A stretch of 31,883 nucleotides of DNA from an uncultured Clostridia bacterium (GTDB lineage Bacteria; Bacillota; Clostridia; Christensenellales; Pumilibacteraceae). This document shows positions 15,001-22,503 of this stretch, piece after piece. The translations under genes and the position numbers were made by a program. The stretch covers positions 1-31,883 of the forward strand of contig CAKQJJ010000002.1 of the NCBI GenBank assembly GCA_934247335.1, read 5' to 3'. The notes beneath the pieces were generated by a model. The model did not search any database. It saw only the letters and a program-made list of their open reading frames with translations, and was not told the DNA's origin. Within the stretch, counting starts at the first letter, position 1. Every line of letters starts with the position of its first letter.

Positions 15001-18000
15001 AGCGCAATCGCCGCGGTTGGTGATTTCGAAATTATCGAGATAGACGTACTTGTCGGAAGTTGCGATGCTGTAGATTTCTTTCCACTCGCTTGCGCCGTGG
15101 ATCTTGCCGTACATCTTTGCGTTGCCGTTTACTTTTGCAATTGCGAAGTCATACTGCGTTGCGCTGAAGAGCGTCATGCCCCAGCCGTCGCGAGACAGAC
15201 CGAAGTCGAAAGCGGTTTTGTTTACAACGCCGTCGCCGTAAGCCGCGCCGTTGCGGTCAAAACCGAGCGACTTGCCCGCGAACTTAAACTTGAAGTAAGT
15301 ATCGCCGCCGTCGATCTTGTCGCCTTCGACTCTCTGCTGATGCGCTCTTCTGTCGCCGGACGCCTGATTGAAGCGCATGGTGAAAGTAAGCGCTTCGCCT
15401 TCGGCAACTCTTGCGGACTTGAATCCTCTTCCGTTGCCTTTTGCTCTGTACATCGTATATTCGATGTCTTTTGCGTATTTAACCGATTCGAGACCTTCGA
15501 CCAGGGAGTTTTCGAACAGAAGTTCGCCTTCGGAAGCCGTCTTGGTTACGGTGATATCGGAAACTCTTACCGCTCTTACGGTATCTGCAAACGCATAGAA
15601 GCCGAGCTGATACTCGTCGCCGGTGGGATAAAGTTTTTCGGTGTCGCCGGTCCAGCCATGCTTAGCGTTTCCACTTGCAGAACCGGTAGCCGTTGCGCCG
15701 CCGCCGATGAAATTATCTTCATAGTATCTGCGCAGGTCGAGCGAAATTTGTTGCGAGCCGTTGAGATAAATAGTCCAGAAGTCGCCTTTTACGACTGCCT
15801 TAACGGTGAATCCTTCGTTCGTGACAGGGGCACTGTTGCCACCGCCTATGTCAACCCACGAAGTATCCCAAAGTTTGGGCAGAACTCCGCTTCGGTTGTC
15901 CCAACCGTTGCCGTTCTGGACGGAAGTTCTCCAGACGTTGCTGTTTTCGTTGATACCGATGTTGACAAAGTTACCGGTCTTGGGATCGCGCATTACGAGT
16001 CCGAAGAACTGATAACCTTGCATGTAGGTGGAAACGGTTGCGGTGACGGTTACGGTGTCGGTGGTCTTGCTGAAGGTCTGATCGGAGATTACAAGTCCGT
16101 AATTGTTGTTGATGAAGGTGTCGTATTTTCCGTCCGTGCCGGGAGTACCGAGGTCCTGCGTCTTTGCGGTGGATTTGTTTGCCACTGCCGCGTTTACGAT
16201 TTCGCTTACTTCGGTTGCGTTCGCGTTGAAGCCGAAGTTGCTGTAAGTATAGTCGAAGTAACGCTGTGCGCCGGAGATATAGAGTTTAATCTGAGCTTCG
16301 GCTACGGTTACGTCTGCTTTGGAGATAGCAACCCAGTTTTCCGATCCTTCGTACTTGCCGAGGAGGTATACGGTGTTGCCCACTCTTGCGTATGCAAGGT
16401 TGTAAACGTTGTTGCTGTATCCTTTTGCAAGGGTAAGCGTAATTCCCGCAAACGGAGAATTGTTTACCTTGGTCCCGTTCCAATTGGAGCCCCAGCTGGA
16501 AAGTCCGAGGTTTACGCCGCCGACGCTGTTCTTGATGTACAGGTCTTGCTTGTCGGCTTCGTTTACGCCGCCTTCGGCTGCGGTCCAGCCCTGACGTTCG
16601 CCGAACTTAAGGCTGTAAGAGATCATCTGACCTGCCGCAAGTTTACGGTTGAGATAATATTCGTGTTCGCCGAACGACTTGACGGAAAGCGTGAATTCTT
16701 CGTCGGAATTGCCTTTGACGGTAACGCTGTTCATGTTGTGGCGACCGCCTGTGCCGACGTTGATACCGCCGGTCATGCGAGCGAGATCGATATCGCAGGT
16801 CTTTGCTCCGCCGTTGGAGGTGAACTGGAACTGCTTTGCATAGGTATCGGGTTTAGCGACCGACGCATATGCGCGTCCTGCCGTCATGAATTTGCCCTGA
16901 GCAATCGCGGTGTAGTAACCCTCGGGCAGCATGGTTTCAAACTTGCCGGTTTCGTCGGGAGTTACGGTTACGGTGAAGCCGTTGTCGCCGGTGAACGTTG
17001 CGTATGCGCCGGTTTCTACGGTGCCTTCGGTGGTAAAGGTTCCGCTGACGGTGGTCCATTTTGCGGTGCTACCCTTTGCGGTGGTGATCTTAACGCCGTA
17101 TTCGCCTGCTCTGTCAAAGTTCTTGGGCATATCGAATACGAGCTGACCCTTCGCGTTGAAGTAGTAGGGATATTCGGCGCCGTCGAATTCAACCGACTTG
17201 ATGTAGTATCCGAGGTCGGGAGAAACGGTGAAGGTTGCGCTTTCCCAAACGTTTACGCGATCTTTCTTGCCGTTCGGGTTCTTTACGATAAGGCTTGCGT
17301 GGTTGTCGAGCGTAGTTGCGATGCGGGTTTCCGCCATTGCAACGTAACCGTCAACGTCGGTTGCAAGCGTGCTGTAATTGATGCCGTATACGTCAACGGG
17401 CGCGATTTCGGTGATACCGTAATCTGCGGAAATTGCCGTAATGTTTGCAAGTTTCTTGAACTCGTCGTTCTGATACATTTCGTAGTTGCCGGTCATCATC
17501 AAAGGATCGGTAAGCGTGTTGGTGCTTGCGCCTTTCATGGTGCTGTTGGTGTAAAGCGTTCCGGTTGCGGTATCGATTACGCCAAGCAGTTTGTTGCTGA
17601 CTTTGACAACGGGGTTGTACTTATCGGAGAAGGAGCCGAACAGGTAGAGTTTGCCGTCCTTCTTTGCGTAAGTCATGGTTACCATTCTGTAGCAGTCGCC
17701 GTACATATTGCCTACTGCGCCGATTTCGCAAACCAGTTTGCCGGTTGCGAGAGGACCGTGTTCGGTTCCCCAGTCGAGCGAGCCGCCTACGACGCGGATC
17801 TTTCCTTCGTTTACGACGTATACGCTGAGCGAAGTTCCCGCTTCGGTACGGAAGCTAAAGCCGAACGAAGGACCGTCAGCCTTTTCCTGCTTTTTGTCGC
17901 ACTTATCGTAACTTACGGATGCGATGAAGTCGCCTTCGCCGGGATTAGCTTCGTTGATTCTTGCGCTGAGACCGTTGGTTCTTGCTTCTTCGGTGTTGGA

Positions 18001-21000
18001 GATAACGCCGTTTGCGTCCATAGCGTACTTGCCGCTGACGGTAACGGGGGTATATCCCACGAGGCTGCCTTTAAGAGCCAAGGTCATGGTGTCGTTTTCG
18101 ACTGCCCAGTCTGCGTTGAGCGCCTGAGTATACTTAGCTTCGGAGATCGACTTGTAGCCGCCCTCGGAATCCTTAACCACGTATTCGACGGTGTAATCGC
18201 CTTTAACGAGGTTTGCGACGGTCATAACGCCGTCCTTAACTGCGTTTTCTACGTAAGTAACCTTGTCGCCGTCGGTAAGTTTGACGATAATGTCTTCCTC
18301 TCCGGTTACCATCGGGTTAACTTCGTTCTGTTTAGCAATGGTCACCTTGTCGGTGATGGTGTAGCGGCGCAGGGTAAGACCGTTGATAACGAGACGGTTG
18401 TTGTCGTCGCGGACGAGTACGGAGTAAACTCCTTCTTCGTTTGCGACTATGGCAACGCCGTTGAGTTTAACGACAACGGTACCCATAGATTCGCTGTTGA
18501 TATCGAGCTTGAACTCGAATCTGGTGTTGTAGGTAAATTTAAGGTCGTCTGCGGTGAGGCGGTTGCCTTCCTTGTCGGTCATGTAGAAGTTGTTGTCTTC
18601 GTCGGTGACCGCTGCGTTTACCGTGTAGTAGATGGTTTCGGTCTTATAAACCGAGTACATTTCCATGTTGCCCGCGCAACGGATGAGCGAGTTGCTTGCG
18701 GGATACTTGACTGCGCCGTTCTTTTCGATAGCCCAGCCGAGGAAGGTGTACTTTTCGTATACGGTTGCTTCTTTGGTCATGTCGGGCAGAGTGAGCAGTT
18801 TGTTGCGTTTTACGCCTTCCTGCGTTGCGCCTTCGATGAGTTCGCCGTCGTAATCGTAGTAGTGAACGGTGTACGTGTTGTTGTCGATAACGTAAACGGC
18901 ATACAGAGTGATGTTGCTTACGATCTTATCGGCGTAGGCTACTTTTCCGTCCGTGGTGAGTGCCCAGTAATCGAATACGTACGAGTTTTCGTCGCCGATT
19001 TCCTTGATGGGCTGTTCAGCGTCCATGGGATAGTTGAACTGTTCGCCGTACTTAAAGCCTTCTTCGCCTTCGAGAACTTTGAACACGCTGCCGTCGTAGT
19101 TGACGAGCGTTACGCTGTAAATGCGTTCGGTCGTTTCGTATACGGGAGAGAGAACGACGTCGCCGGTGAGTTCGGTATCGAAATCGTAGGGCGTTTTTTC
19201 GTCTGCGGTCCAGTACAGGAACGTGTAGGTATAACGAACGTCGGTTGCCTTTTCGTAAGCCGCGAGTCTTACGATATCTTCGGCAGTTTTAGCCTGCTGA
19301 GTGTAAATCGTAGCTCCGTTGGCGTCGATGTACGTTACGGTATAATAAATGTCTTTAAGTTCGTATTTAGCGGTGAGTTTGATTCCGTCTGCGGTTACGG
19401 TGCCGAGAACGAAGTCCCACATAGCGCCGTCTGCGTCTGCCCAACCGACGAATTCGGCTTTTTTACCGAGCGTTTCGTCGATATAGTCGGCGGGAGTTGC
19501 GGGTTTCGCGATTTTGTCGCCGTAAGCATATTCCGCGGTGGTGATTTCGCCGTTGTTGTCGAAAGTAACGACGTACTTTCTCGTGCTTTCCGCAAAGTGA
19601 GCGGTAAGCGTTACGGGACCTGCAAGCAGGTTGTCGAAATTCCATTCTTCAGCGCCGTTGAACCAACCGATAAAGGTATAAGTCTTGGTTTTGGTGGAAG
19701 CTTTTACGGGAGTTCCGACGGGTTTTTCGATCTTACGACCGATTTTGACTTCCTGGCTGTCTACTTCTTCGCCGTTGCTGACGAACTTGATTTCGTAAGT
19801 TCTGTCGGTAGCGCCGAATACCGAAGTCAGGGTCATGTTTCCGGTAACTACGTCGTTATCGAAATCCCATACCTTGCCGTCGCATTCCCAGCCCTCGAAC
19901 ATGTATTCGTTGAGAAGGTCGGGATCCTTTTCGGGATCCTCGGGACGGTTGATCTTTTCGCCGTAAGCGTATTCTTCAAAACGGATGTTGTCGAAGCTTA
20001 CGAGATATTTGTTGGTGCTTTCCTTGAACAGAATTTCCAGTTCGACTGCGCCTTCGACGGTGTCTTTTGCGAAATTCCATTCGATATCGGTGCCTTTTAT
20101 AACGAATTTATCGAAATAATAGGACTTTTCGCCGGTGCTTTCCTTTGCGGGAGTAGCGGGGCGAACCACTTTTTCGCCGTATGCGTACGACTTGGTGCTT
20201 GCCGGCACTTCCTTGTATTCGCCGCCTTCGAGAACGGTGTACGCGGGGATAGTGACGTCGTAGCTGCGGAGAAGCGCGTTGAAAGAAGCGGTCAAAACGA
20301 CGTTTCCGGTTACGGTGTCGTTTTCAAAATCCCACTTCTTGCCTTCTTCGGTCATCCAGCCGACGAATTCGTAGGTGTATTTTGCGGTTGCTTCCTTTTC
20401 GGGAGTACCGGGGTTTGCGATTTTCACGCCGTAGTCGAGAGTCTGCTCGGTTTCGCCCACTTTAACGGTGTACGAATTGATAGTCTCGTCGTACTTTGCA
20501 ACCAGTTCGGTTTTCTCGGTAACGGTATCGACGTCGAAGTTCCACTTCTTGTCGCCTACGTACCAGCCCTTGAACGTGTACGTGTACTTCGCGGTTGCGG
20601 CTTTTGCGGGATCTGCGGGTTTCGCGATCTTGAAACCGTATTCTGCGTAGCCGGAAAGTTTACCGTTGAAAGAAACGGCGTACTGACGCTTGATTTCCTG
20701 ATATTTAGGAGTAAGCGTAACGTTGCCGGTTACGGTGCCGTTTGCAAAATCCCATTTGGTTTCGCCGTCGTAGTATCCGACAAACACGTATTCGTATTCG
20801 GCAGTGGCTTCCTTAACGGGGTTTGCCAGTTCGCCTTCGAGAACGATCTGCGAACCGTACGCGTATTCGAACTGCTGATCTCCGACGGTTACGGTATATT
20901 TATTTACCGTTTTGTCGAACACGGGTTCGATTACAAGGTTGCCAGTGACTTCTTTTTCAAAGTCGTACGGCTGACCGCCTGCGTACCAGCCCTTAAACGT

Positions 21001-21414
21001 ATAGGTGTACTGCGCGGTTGCGGCTTTGACGGGATCTGCGGGTTTCGCGATCTTGTCGCCGTATTTGACTTTGTACGTGTCCACTCCCACCACGGTTACG
21101 GTGTAACTGCGGCTGTCGTAGACGACGACCGTCACGGACGCCGATTTTTTGCCTTCCGACACGGTGATCACGGTTTCGCCTTCTTTGATGGCTGTGATCT
21201 TTCCGCCCGAAACGGTTGCTACCGTCTCATCGGAAGACGTCCATTTTACATCACTGGATATACCGGAAACGGTAAGGTCGTACGTGGAGCCTGCCTGAAT
21301 CAGCACGCGGTCTTTTCCGGCAATTTTAATGTCGGAGCCGCCGCACGCGATAAAGCACAAGCTGCATGCAAGACACACAATAAGTCCGATGATGCGCTTA
21401 AACTTTTTACTCAT
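12043..21414 (-). CDS. Giant InlB-repeat surface lipoprotein (3123 residues)
   Basis: The first 23 residues form a lipoprotein signal ending LCFIA before C24, then GGSD. Residues about 29-100 are a Big_2 (Ig-like) domain. Residues about 103-928 are eleven InlB-type B repeats (Listeria-Bacteroides/Flg_new family) of 69-85 residues, with the pattern YTVT...YGxKIxxPxxP...YTFxGWY...WDF...VTGNVxLTxxY. The remaining ~2190 residues look like tandem jelly-roll, LamG/concanavalin-like modules with recurring VYVYLDGVLKM-, YYVFLDGKY-, YFIIDGKV- and YWFVDGELM-type motifs. No LPXTG, SLH or dockerin end is seen. The start is set by GGAGG 4 nt before this ATG and by the lipobox; an upstream in-frame ATG (21462) has no ribosome site. 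It is a single-gene unit. Carbohydrate or host binding is likely from the domains; the ligand is unknown. Confidence 0.85.
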   Translation of the reverse strand: MSKKFKRIIGLIVCLACSLCFIACGGSDIKIAGKDRVLIQAGSTYDLTVSGISSDVKWTSSDETVATVSGGKITAIKEGETVITVSEGKKSASVTVVVYDSRSYTVTVVGVDTYKVKYGDKIAKPADPVKAATAQYTYTFKGWYAGGQPYDFEKEVTGNLVIEPVFDKTVNKYTVTVGDQQFEYAYGSQIVLEGELANPVKEATAEYEYVFVGYYDGETKWDFANGTVTGNVTLTPKYQEIKRQYAVSFNGKLSGYAEYGFKIAKPADPAKAATAKYTYTFKGWYVGDKKWNFDVDTVTEKTELVAKYDETINSYTVKVGETEQTLDYGVKIANPGTPEKEATAKYTYEFVGWMTEEGKKWDFENDTVTGNVVLTASFNALLRSYDVTIPAYTVLEGGEYKEVPASTKSYAYGEKVVRPATPAKESTGEKSYYFDKFVIKGTDIEWNFAKDTVEGAVELEILFKESTNKYLVSFDNIRFEEYAYGEKINRPEDPEKDPDLLNEYMFEGWECDGKVWDFDNDVVTGNMTLTSVFGATDRTYEIKFVSNGEEVDSQEVKIGRKIEKPVGTPVKASTKTKTYTFIGWFNGAEEWNFDNLLAGPVTLTAHFAESTRKYVVTFDNNGEITTAEYAYGDKIAKPATPADYIDETLGKKAEFVGWADADGAMWDFVLGTVTADGIKLTAKYELKDIYYTVTYIDANGATIYTQQAKTAEDIVRLAAYEKATDVRYTYTFLYWTADEKTPYDFDTELTGDVVLSPVYETTERIYSVTLVNYDGSVFKVLEGEEGFKYGEQFNYPMDAEQPIKEIGDENSYVFDYWALTTDGKVAYADKIVSNITLYAVYVIDNNTYTVHYYDYDGELIEGATQEGVKRNKLLTLPDMTKEATVYEKYTFLGWAIEKNGAVKYPASNSLIRCAGNMEMYSVYKTETIYYTVNAAVTDEDNNFYMTDKEGNRLTADDLKFTYNTRFEFKLDINSESMGTVVVKLNGVAIVANEEGVYSVLVRDDNNRLVINGLTLRRYTITDKVTIAKQNEVNPMVTGEEDIIVKLTDGDKVTYVENAVKDGVMTVANLVKGDYTVEYVVKDSEGGYKSISEAKYTQALNADWAVENDTMTLALKGSLVGYTPVTVSGKYAMDANGVISNTEEARTNGLSARINEANPGEGDFIASVSYDKCDKKQEKADGPSFGFSFRTEAGTSLSVYVVNEGKIRVVGGSLDWGTEHGPLATGKLVCEIGAVGNMYGDCYRMVTMTYAKKDGKLYLFGSFSDKYNPVVKVSNKLLGVIDTATGTLYTNSTMKGASTNTLTDPLMMTGNYEMYQNDEFKKLANITAISADYGITEIAPVDVYGINYSTLATDVDGYVAMAETRIATTLDNHASLIVKNPNGKKDRVNVWESATFTVSPDLGYYIKSVEFDGAEYPYYFNAKGQLVFDMPKNFDRAGEYGVKITTAKGSTAKWTTVSGTFTTEGTVETGAYATFTGDNGFTVTVTPDETGKFETMLPEGYYTAIAQGKFMTAGRAYASVAKPDTYAKQFQFTSNGGAKTCDIDLARMTGGINVGTGGRHNMNSVTVKGNSDEEFTLSVKSFGEHEYYLNRKLAAGQMISYSLKFGERQGWTAAEGGVNEADKQDLYIKNSVGGVNLGLSSWGSNWNGTKVNNSPFAGITLTLAKGYSNNVYNLAYARVGNTVYLLGKYEGSENWVAISKADVTVAEAQIKLYISGAQRYFDYTYSNFGFNANATEVSEIVNAAVANKSTAKTQDLGTPGTDGKYDTFINNNYGLVISDQTFSKTTDTVTVTATVSTYMQGYQFFGLVMRDPKTGNFVNIGINENSNVWRTSVQNGNGWDNRSGVLPKLWDTSWVDIGGGNSAPVTNEGFTVKAVVKGDFWTIYLNGSQQISLDLRRYYEDNFIGGGATATGSASGNAKHGWTGDTEKLYPTGDEYQLGFYAFADTVRAVRVSDITVTKTASEGELLFENSLVEGLESVKYAKDIEYTMYRAKGNGRGFKSARVAEGEALTFTMRFNQASGDRRAHQQRVEGDKIDGGDTYFKFKFAGKSLGFDRNGAAYGDGVVNKTAFDFGLSRDGWGMTLFSATQYDFAIAKVNGNAKMYGKIHGASEWKEIYSIATSDKYVYLDNFEITNRGDCAVNMSLLNAEKVKATEVTSHLNSISHGGAWAFGSTNYNEDGTMGFYAHVTTAEQKRAGAYYRPEVSYNAKDNTVVLTGNYSMLNGGSNETQFGWNFIDSAAGNKNLFFSIVPYHGGSQLRIGWDSFRNNGWGRRYTLGNASRKDEANGLYAYNPASLKLGDKTLKQFSAKWIINGYRYKLYFGEYGEEATTLVLDIDMQKYSSAVVPQGGNDNTKWGGSGADSADKHIPDMKSFRYAISVVDDTSDDNFNKDKTFTKSVMAAENMTAKEVWTGDDLSLTGPAYKLVTDENGNRITSNYWYAEAEFDGSVAGSGWAGIITDMMGNSSLQTATRDKETPFYGTGYGYGQIYIHRNGHWLGGTPYGCSVGNKAVKIASARMGNKVYVYLDGVLKMSYAVTDKPSQFGIFAGAGAIDDMTAKNFKYVVGKEATEKKMAEIAGTVTKKIDGKDYTLLTADLGGKFDYADGTKYNSFGANYTLQGRNALTMTDITFAYQTAYTGNVYYMEAEFDMASSYQGIIVNTYNKPEASNQYFLAVGFGYGDKNFTNLYMHTTHGWGYNGDGIGSYALDGDDIVRMGVARIEDMYYVFLDGKYATKFYAPCLDTDTKNVMPGDNESGFGVFNCRPTDNATKVTNAFFTMNEEDVRAMVANAEKSTDSRVSSMVSSKYVLSGKMTISNPTGGNHYVDFTVVDGANRFLLWDGDNNGSYEFAYTINNNHIHKGNLPASEYVSLTNGKVTFDWSIIHDGKNAYFIIDGKVRLVFANLGDGNGTVQIWADGCTMKIDDMTCYTSADTEEYAKALESISSYANALTGDLKYMYRVGTDSGLEVSCNGTNAAINDGINPFTNGTGNNYVYETTLVIEELVNNPHYGIEFPDGDHRFLFWKTGEGDTFKITWAYDYGFGDAKYQRPATAGKYKMKVVVKDGNAYWFVDGELMCGIKAQGALAVRIEGMKAHTEGTTIISKTYNEEAYNAAIAGLNLPAISGETRF

Positions 21415-21438
21415 ATACCCTCCATAAGCATAATATTT

Positions 21439-21461
21439 TGCCGTATGCATTGCAAACGGCA
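21439..21461 (-). promoter_or_regulatory. Leader hairpin or operator of the giant gene
   Basis: A 21-bp inverted repeat (GCCGTATGCA, one central base, TGCAAACGGC) matches at 9 of 10 arm positions; one further T-A pair extends the outer stem. It lies at about +8 to +30 of the predicted 54-nt leader. In RNA it folds to a TGCCGT/ACGGCA hairpin; in DNA it has the form of a dimeric operator. Both readings are open. Confidence 0.5.
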
Positions 21462-21474
21462 TATCTACAGTGTA

Positions 21475-21503
21475 ATTATAACATTACTTTCGGCTCTTGT
21501 CAA
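21475..21503 (-). promoter_or_regulatory. Perfect SigA promoter with extended -10 for the giant gene
   Basis: Minus strand: TTGACA (21498-21503), 17 bp, TATAAT (21475-21480), preceded by TGT, an extended -10 element. The predicted start is 21468. This is the closest match to consensus in the window and suggests high expression unless repressed. Confidence 0.9.
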
Positions 21504-21611
21504 GTTTTTATGAAAATATAATTACGACATTTTTCTTTTTTTTACACAAAATCATAACATTAGGAGAGCTGAGCAGACTTAAAAAGCGTTTTCGTGCGCT
21601 GTCAGGCGCCG

Positions 21612-22148
21612 TTACTCGTTTTTGCAGGCGATTTTACGATACGCCTTGGTGTGACCGCAAACGGGGCAGATTTCGGGCGGAGTTTCGCCTTCGACCACGT
21701 TGCCGCACGCAAGGCATACCCATTTGACCGGATACGTGCGCTCGAAAACCGTTCCGTCGGCAATTCTGCCGCGCATATCGAGATAGATTTTCTCGTGTCG
21801 CTTTTCGATTTCGGCAACCTCGCGGAACAACCTCGCGATTTCGGGAAAACCCTCTTCTTCCGCCGTTTCGGCAAAACGCGGATACATTTCGCGGCTTTCG
21901 TAATTTTCGCCCTCGGCGGCGTCGGCGGCGTTATCGGCGGGCATACATTCGCCGAAGCCCATGATTTTCAGCCACAGCTCGGCGTGTTCGCGCTCGTTTG
22001 ACGATATTTCGTCGATTACGTTGCCGTATTCGCGATATCCCGACGAACGCATACAGTCTGCGTATATTTCGTATTTTACCCGCGCCATGCATTCGCCCGA
22101 AAACGCAGTCATGAGATTTGCCTCGGTTTTACTTCCTTTCAATTGCAT
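21612..22148 (-). CDS. Rubrerythrin
   Basis: Rubrerythrins reduce hydrogen peroxide in the cytosol of anaerobes using a diiron four-helix domain and a rubredoxin-type iron site. The 178-residue protein has the ferritin-like helices (about 1-135) with glutamates in FSGECMARVKYEIYA, SNEREHAELW and EIEKRHEKIY. A C-terminal rubredoxin-like centre follows (CLACGNVV...CPVCGH). The ATG at 22148 is chosen because GAGG lies 8 nt upstream; a GTG 9 bases earlier overlaps that ribosome site and is unlikely. It is a lone gene between the giant gene's promoter and a repeat fragment. The AT-rich region 22170-22200 holds a TATAAT but no clear -35, and no Fur or PerR box could be assigned. Confidence 0.93.
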   Translation of the reverse strand: MQLKGSKTEANLMTAFSGECMARVKYEIYADCMRSSGYREYGNVIDEISSNEREHAELWLKIMGFGECMPADNAADAAEGENYESREMYPRFAETAEEEGFPEIARLFREVAEIEKRHEKIYLDMRGRIADGTVFERTYPVKWVCLACGNVVEGETPPEICPVCGHTKAYRKIACKNE

Positions 22149-22299
22149 AAAATTCACCTCTCGGTTTGGATTTTCTCCTTTATATTATTATATAGAATGG
22201 AAAATTATGATTTCCCCGCCATCCCCGCACCGTGTGATTTGAATAAATCGGCGCCCGCCGGCAAAGCGCAAAACGTGCGGGAAGGTAGACCGGTTGATT

Positions 22300-22434
22300 T
22301 TACTTTAAAGCCTCTCACTCCGGGAGAGGCTTTATTTGTTACAAACTTACGACTTCTTAAAAAAGCCTCCTTTGCTTTGCAAGGGAGGTGGCTTCGAGCA
22401 TTAGCGAGAAGACGGTGGGATCGTCTTCCAAATA
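22300..22434. repeat. Fragment of the mosaic repeat family
   Basis: The stretch 22347-22427 closely matches 28807-28873 in the same orientation: GACTTCTTAAAAA, AAGCCTCCTTTGC, AAGGGAGGTGGCTTCGAGC and GACGGTGGGATCG occur in the same order. It starts with a 10-bp perfect hairpin (AAAGCCTCTC, 22307-22316, with GAGAGGCTTT, 22324-22333). The 22149-22503 gap contains no gene; apart from this fragment and the cysS terminator only the rubrerythrin leader is seen. Confidence 0.65.
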
Positions 22435-22441
22435 TATACAA

Positions 22442-22477
22442 AAAAACGGCTGCGCGCATATGAACACAACCGTTTTT
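22442..22477 (-). terminator. Terminator of cysE-cysS
   Basis: Arms 22464-22477 and 22442-22455 give a 14-bp stem on the minus strand with three G-U pairs and an 8-nt loop, followed by a T tract. It lies about 27 bp after the cysS stop codon. Confidence 0.85.
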
Positions 22478-22503
22478 CGCATCAAAATATAAAATTTACG
22501 AAA

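Noticed and set aside
12700..18600. A frameshift or several genes within the giant frame
   Set aside because: The frame is unbroken, module-to-module composition is consistent, and no internal ribosome site, promoter or terminator was noticed.
12148..21513. A 3121-codon open frame on the plus strand opposite the giant gene
   Set aside because: It is codon-aligned with the lipoprotein gene and exists only because that gene lacks TTA, CTA and TCA. Its translation has no recognisable domain, signal or family, and it starts at GTG with no ribosome site. The opposite strand has lipobox, repeats, promoter and terminator.
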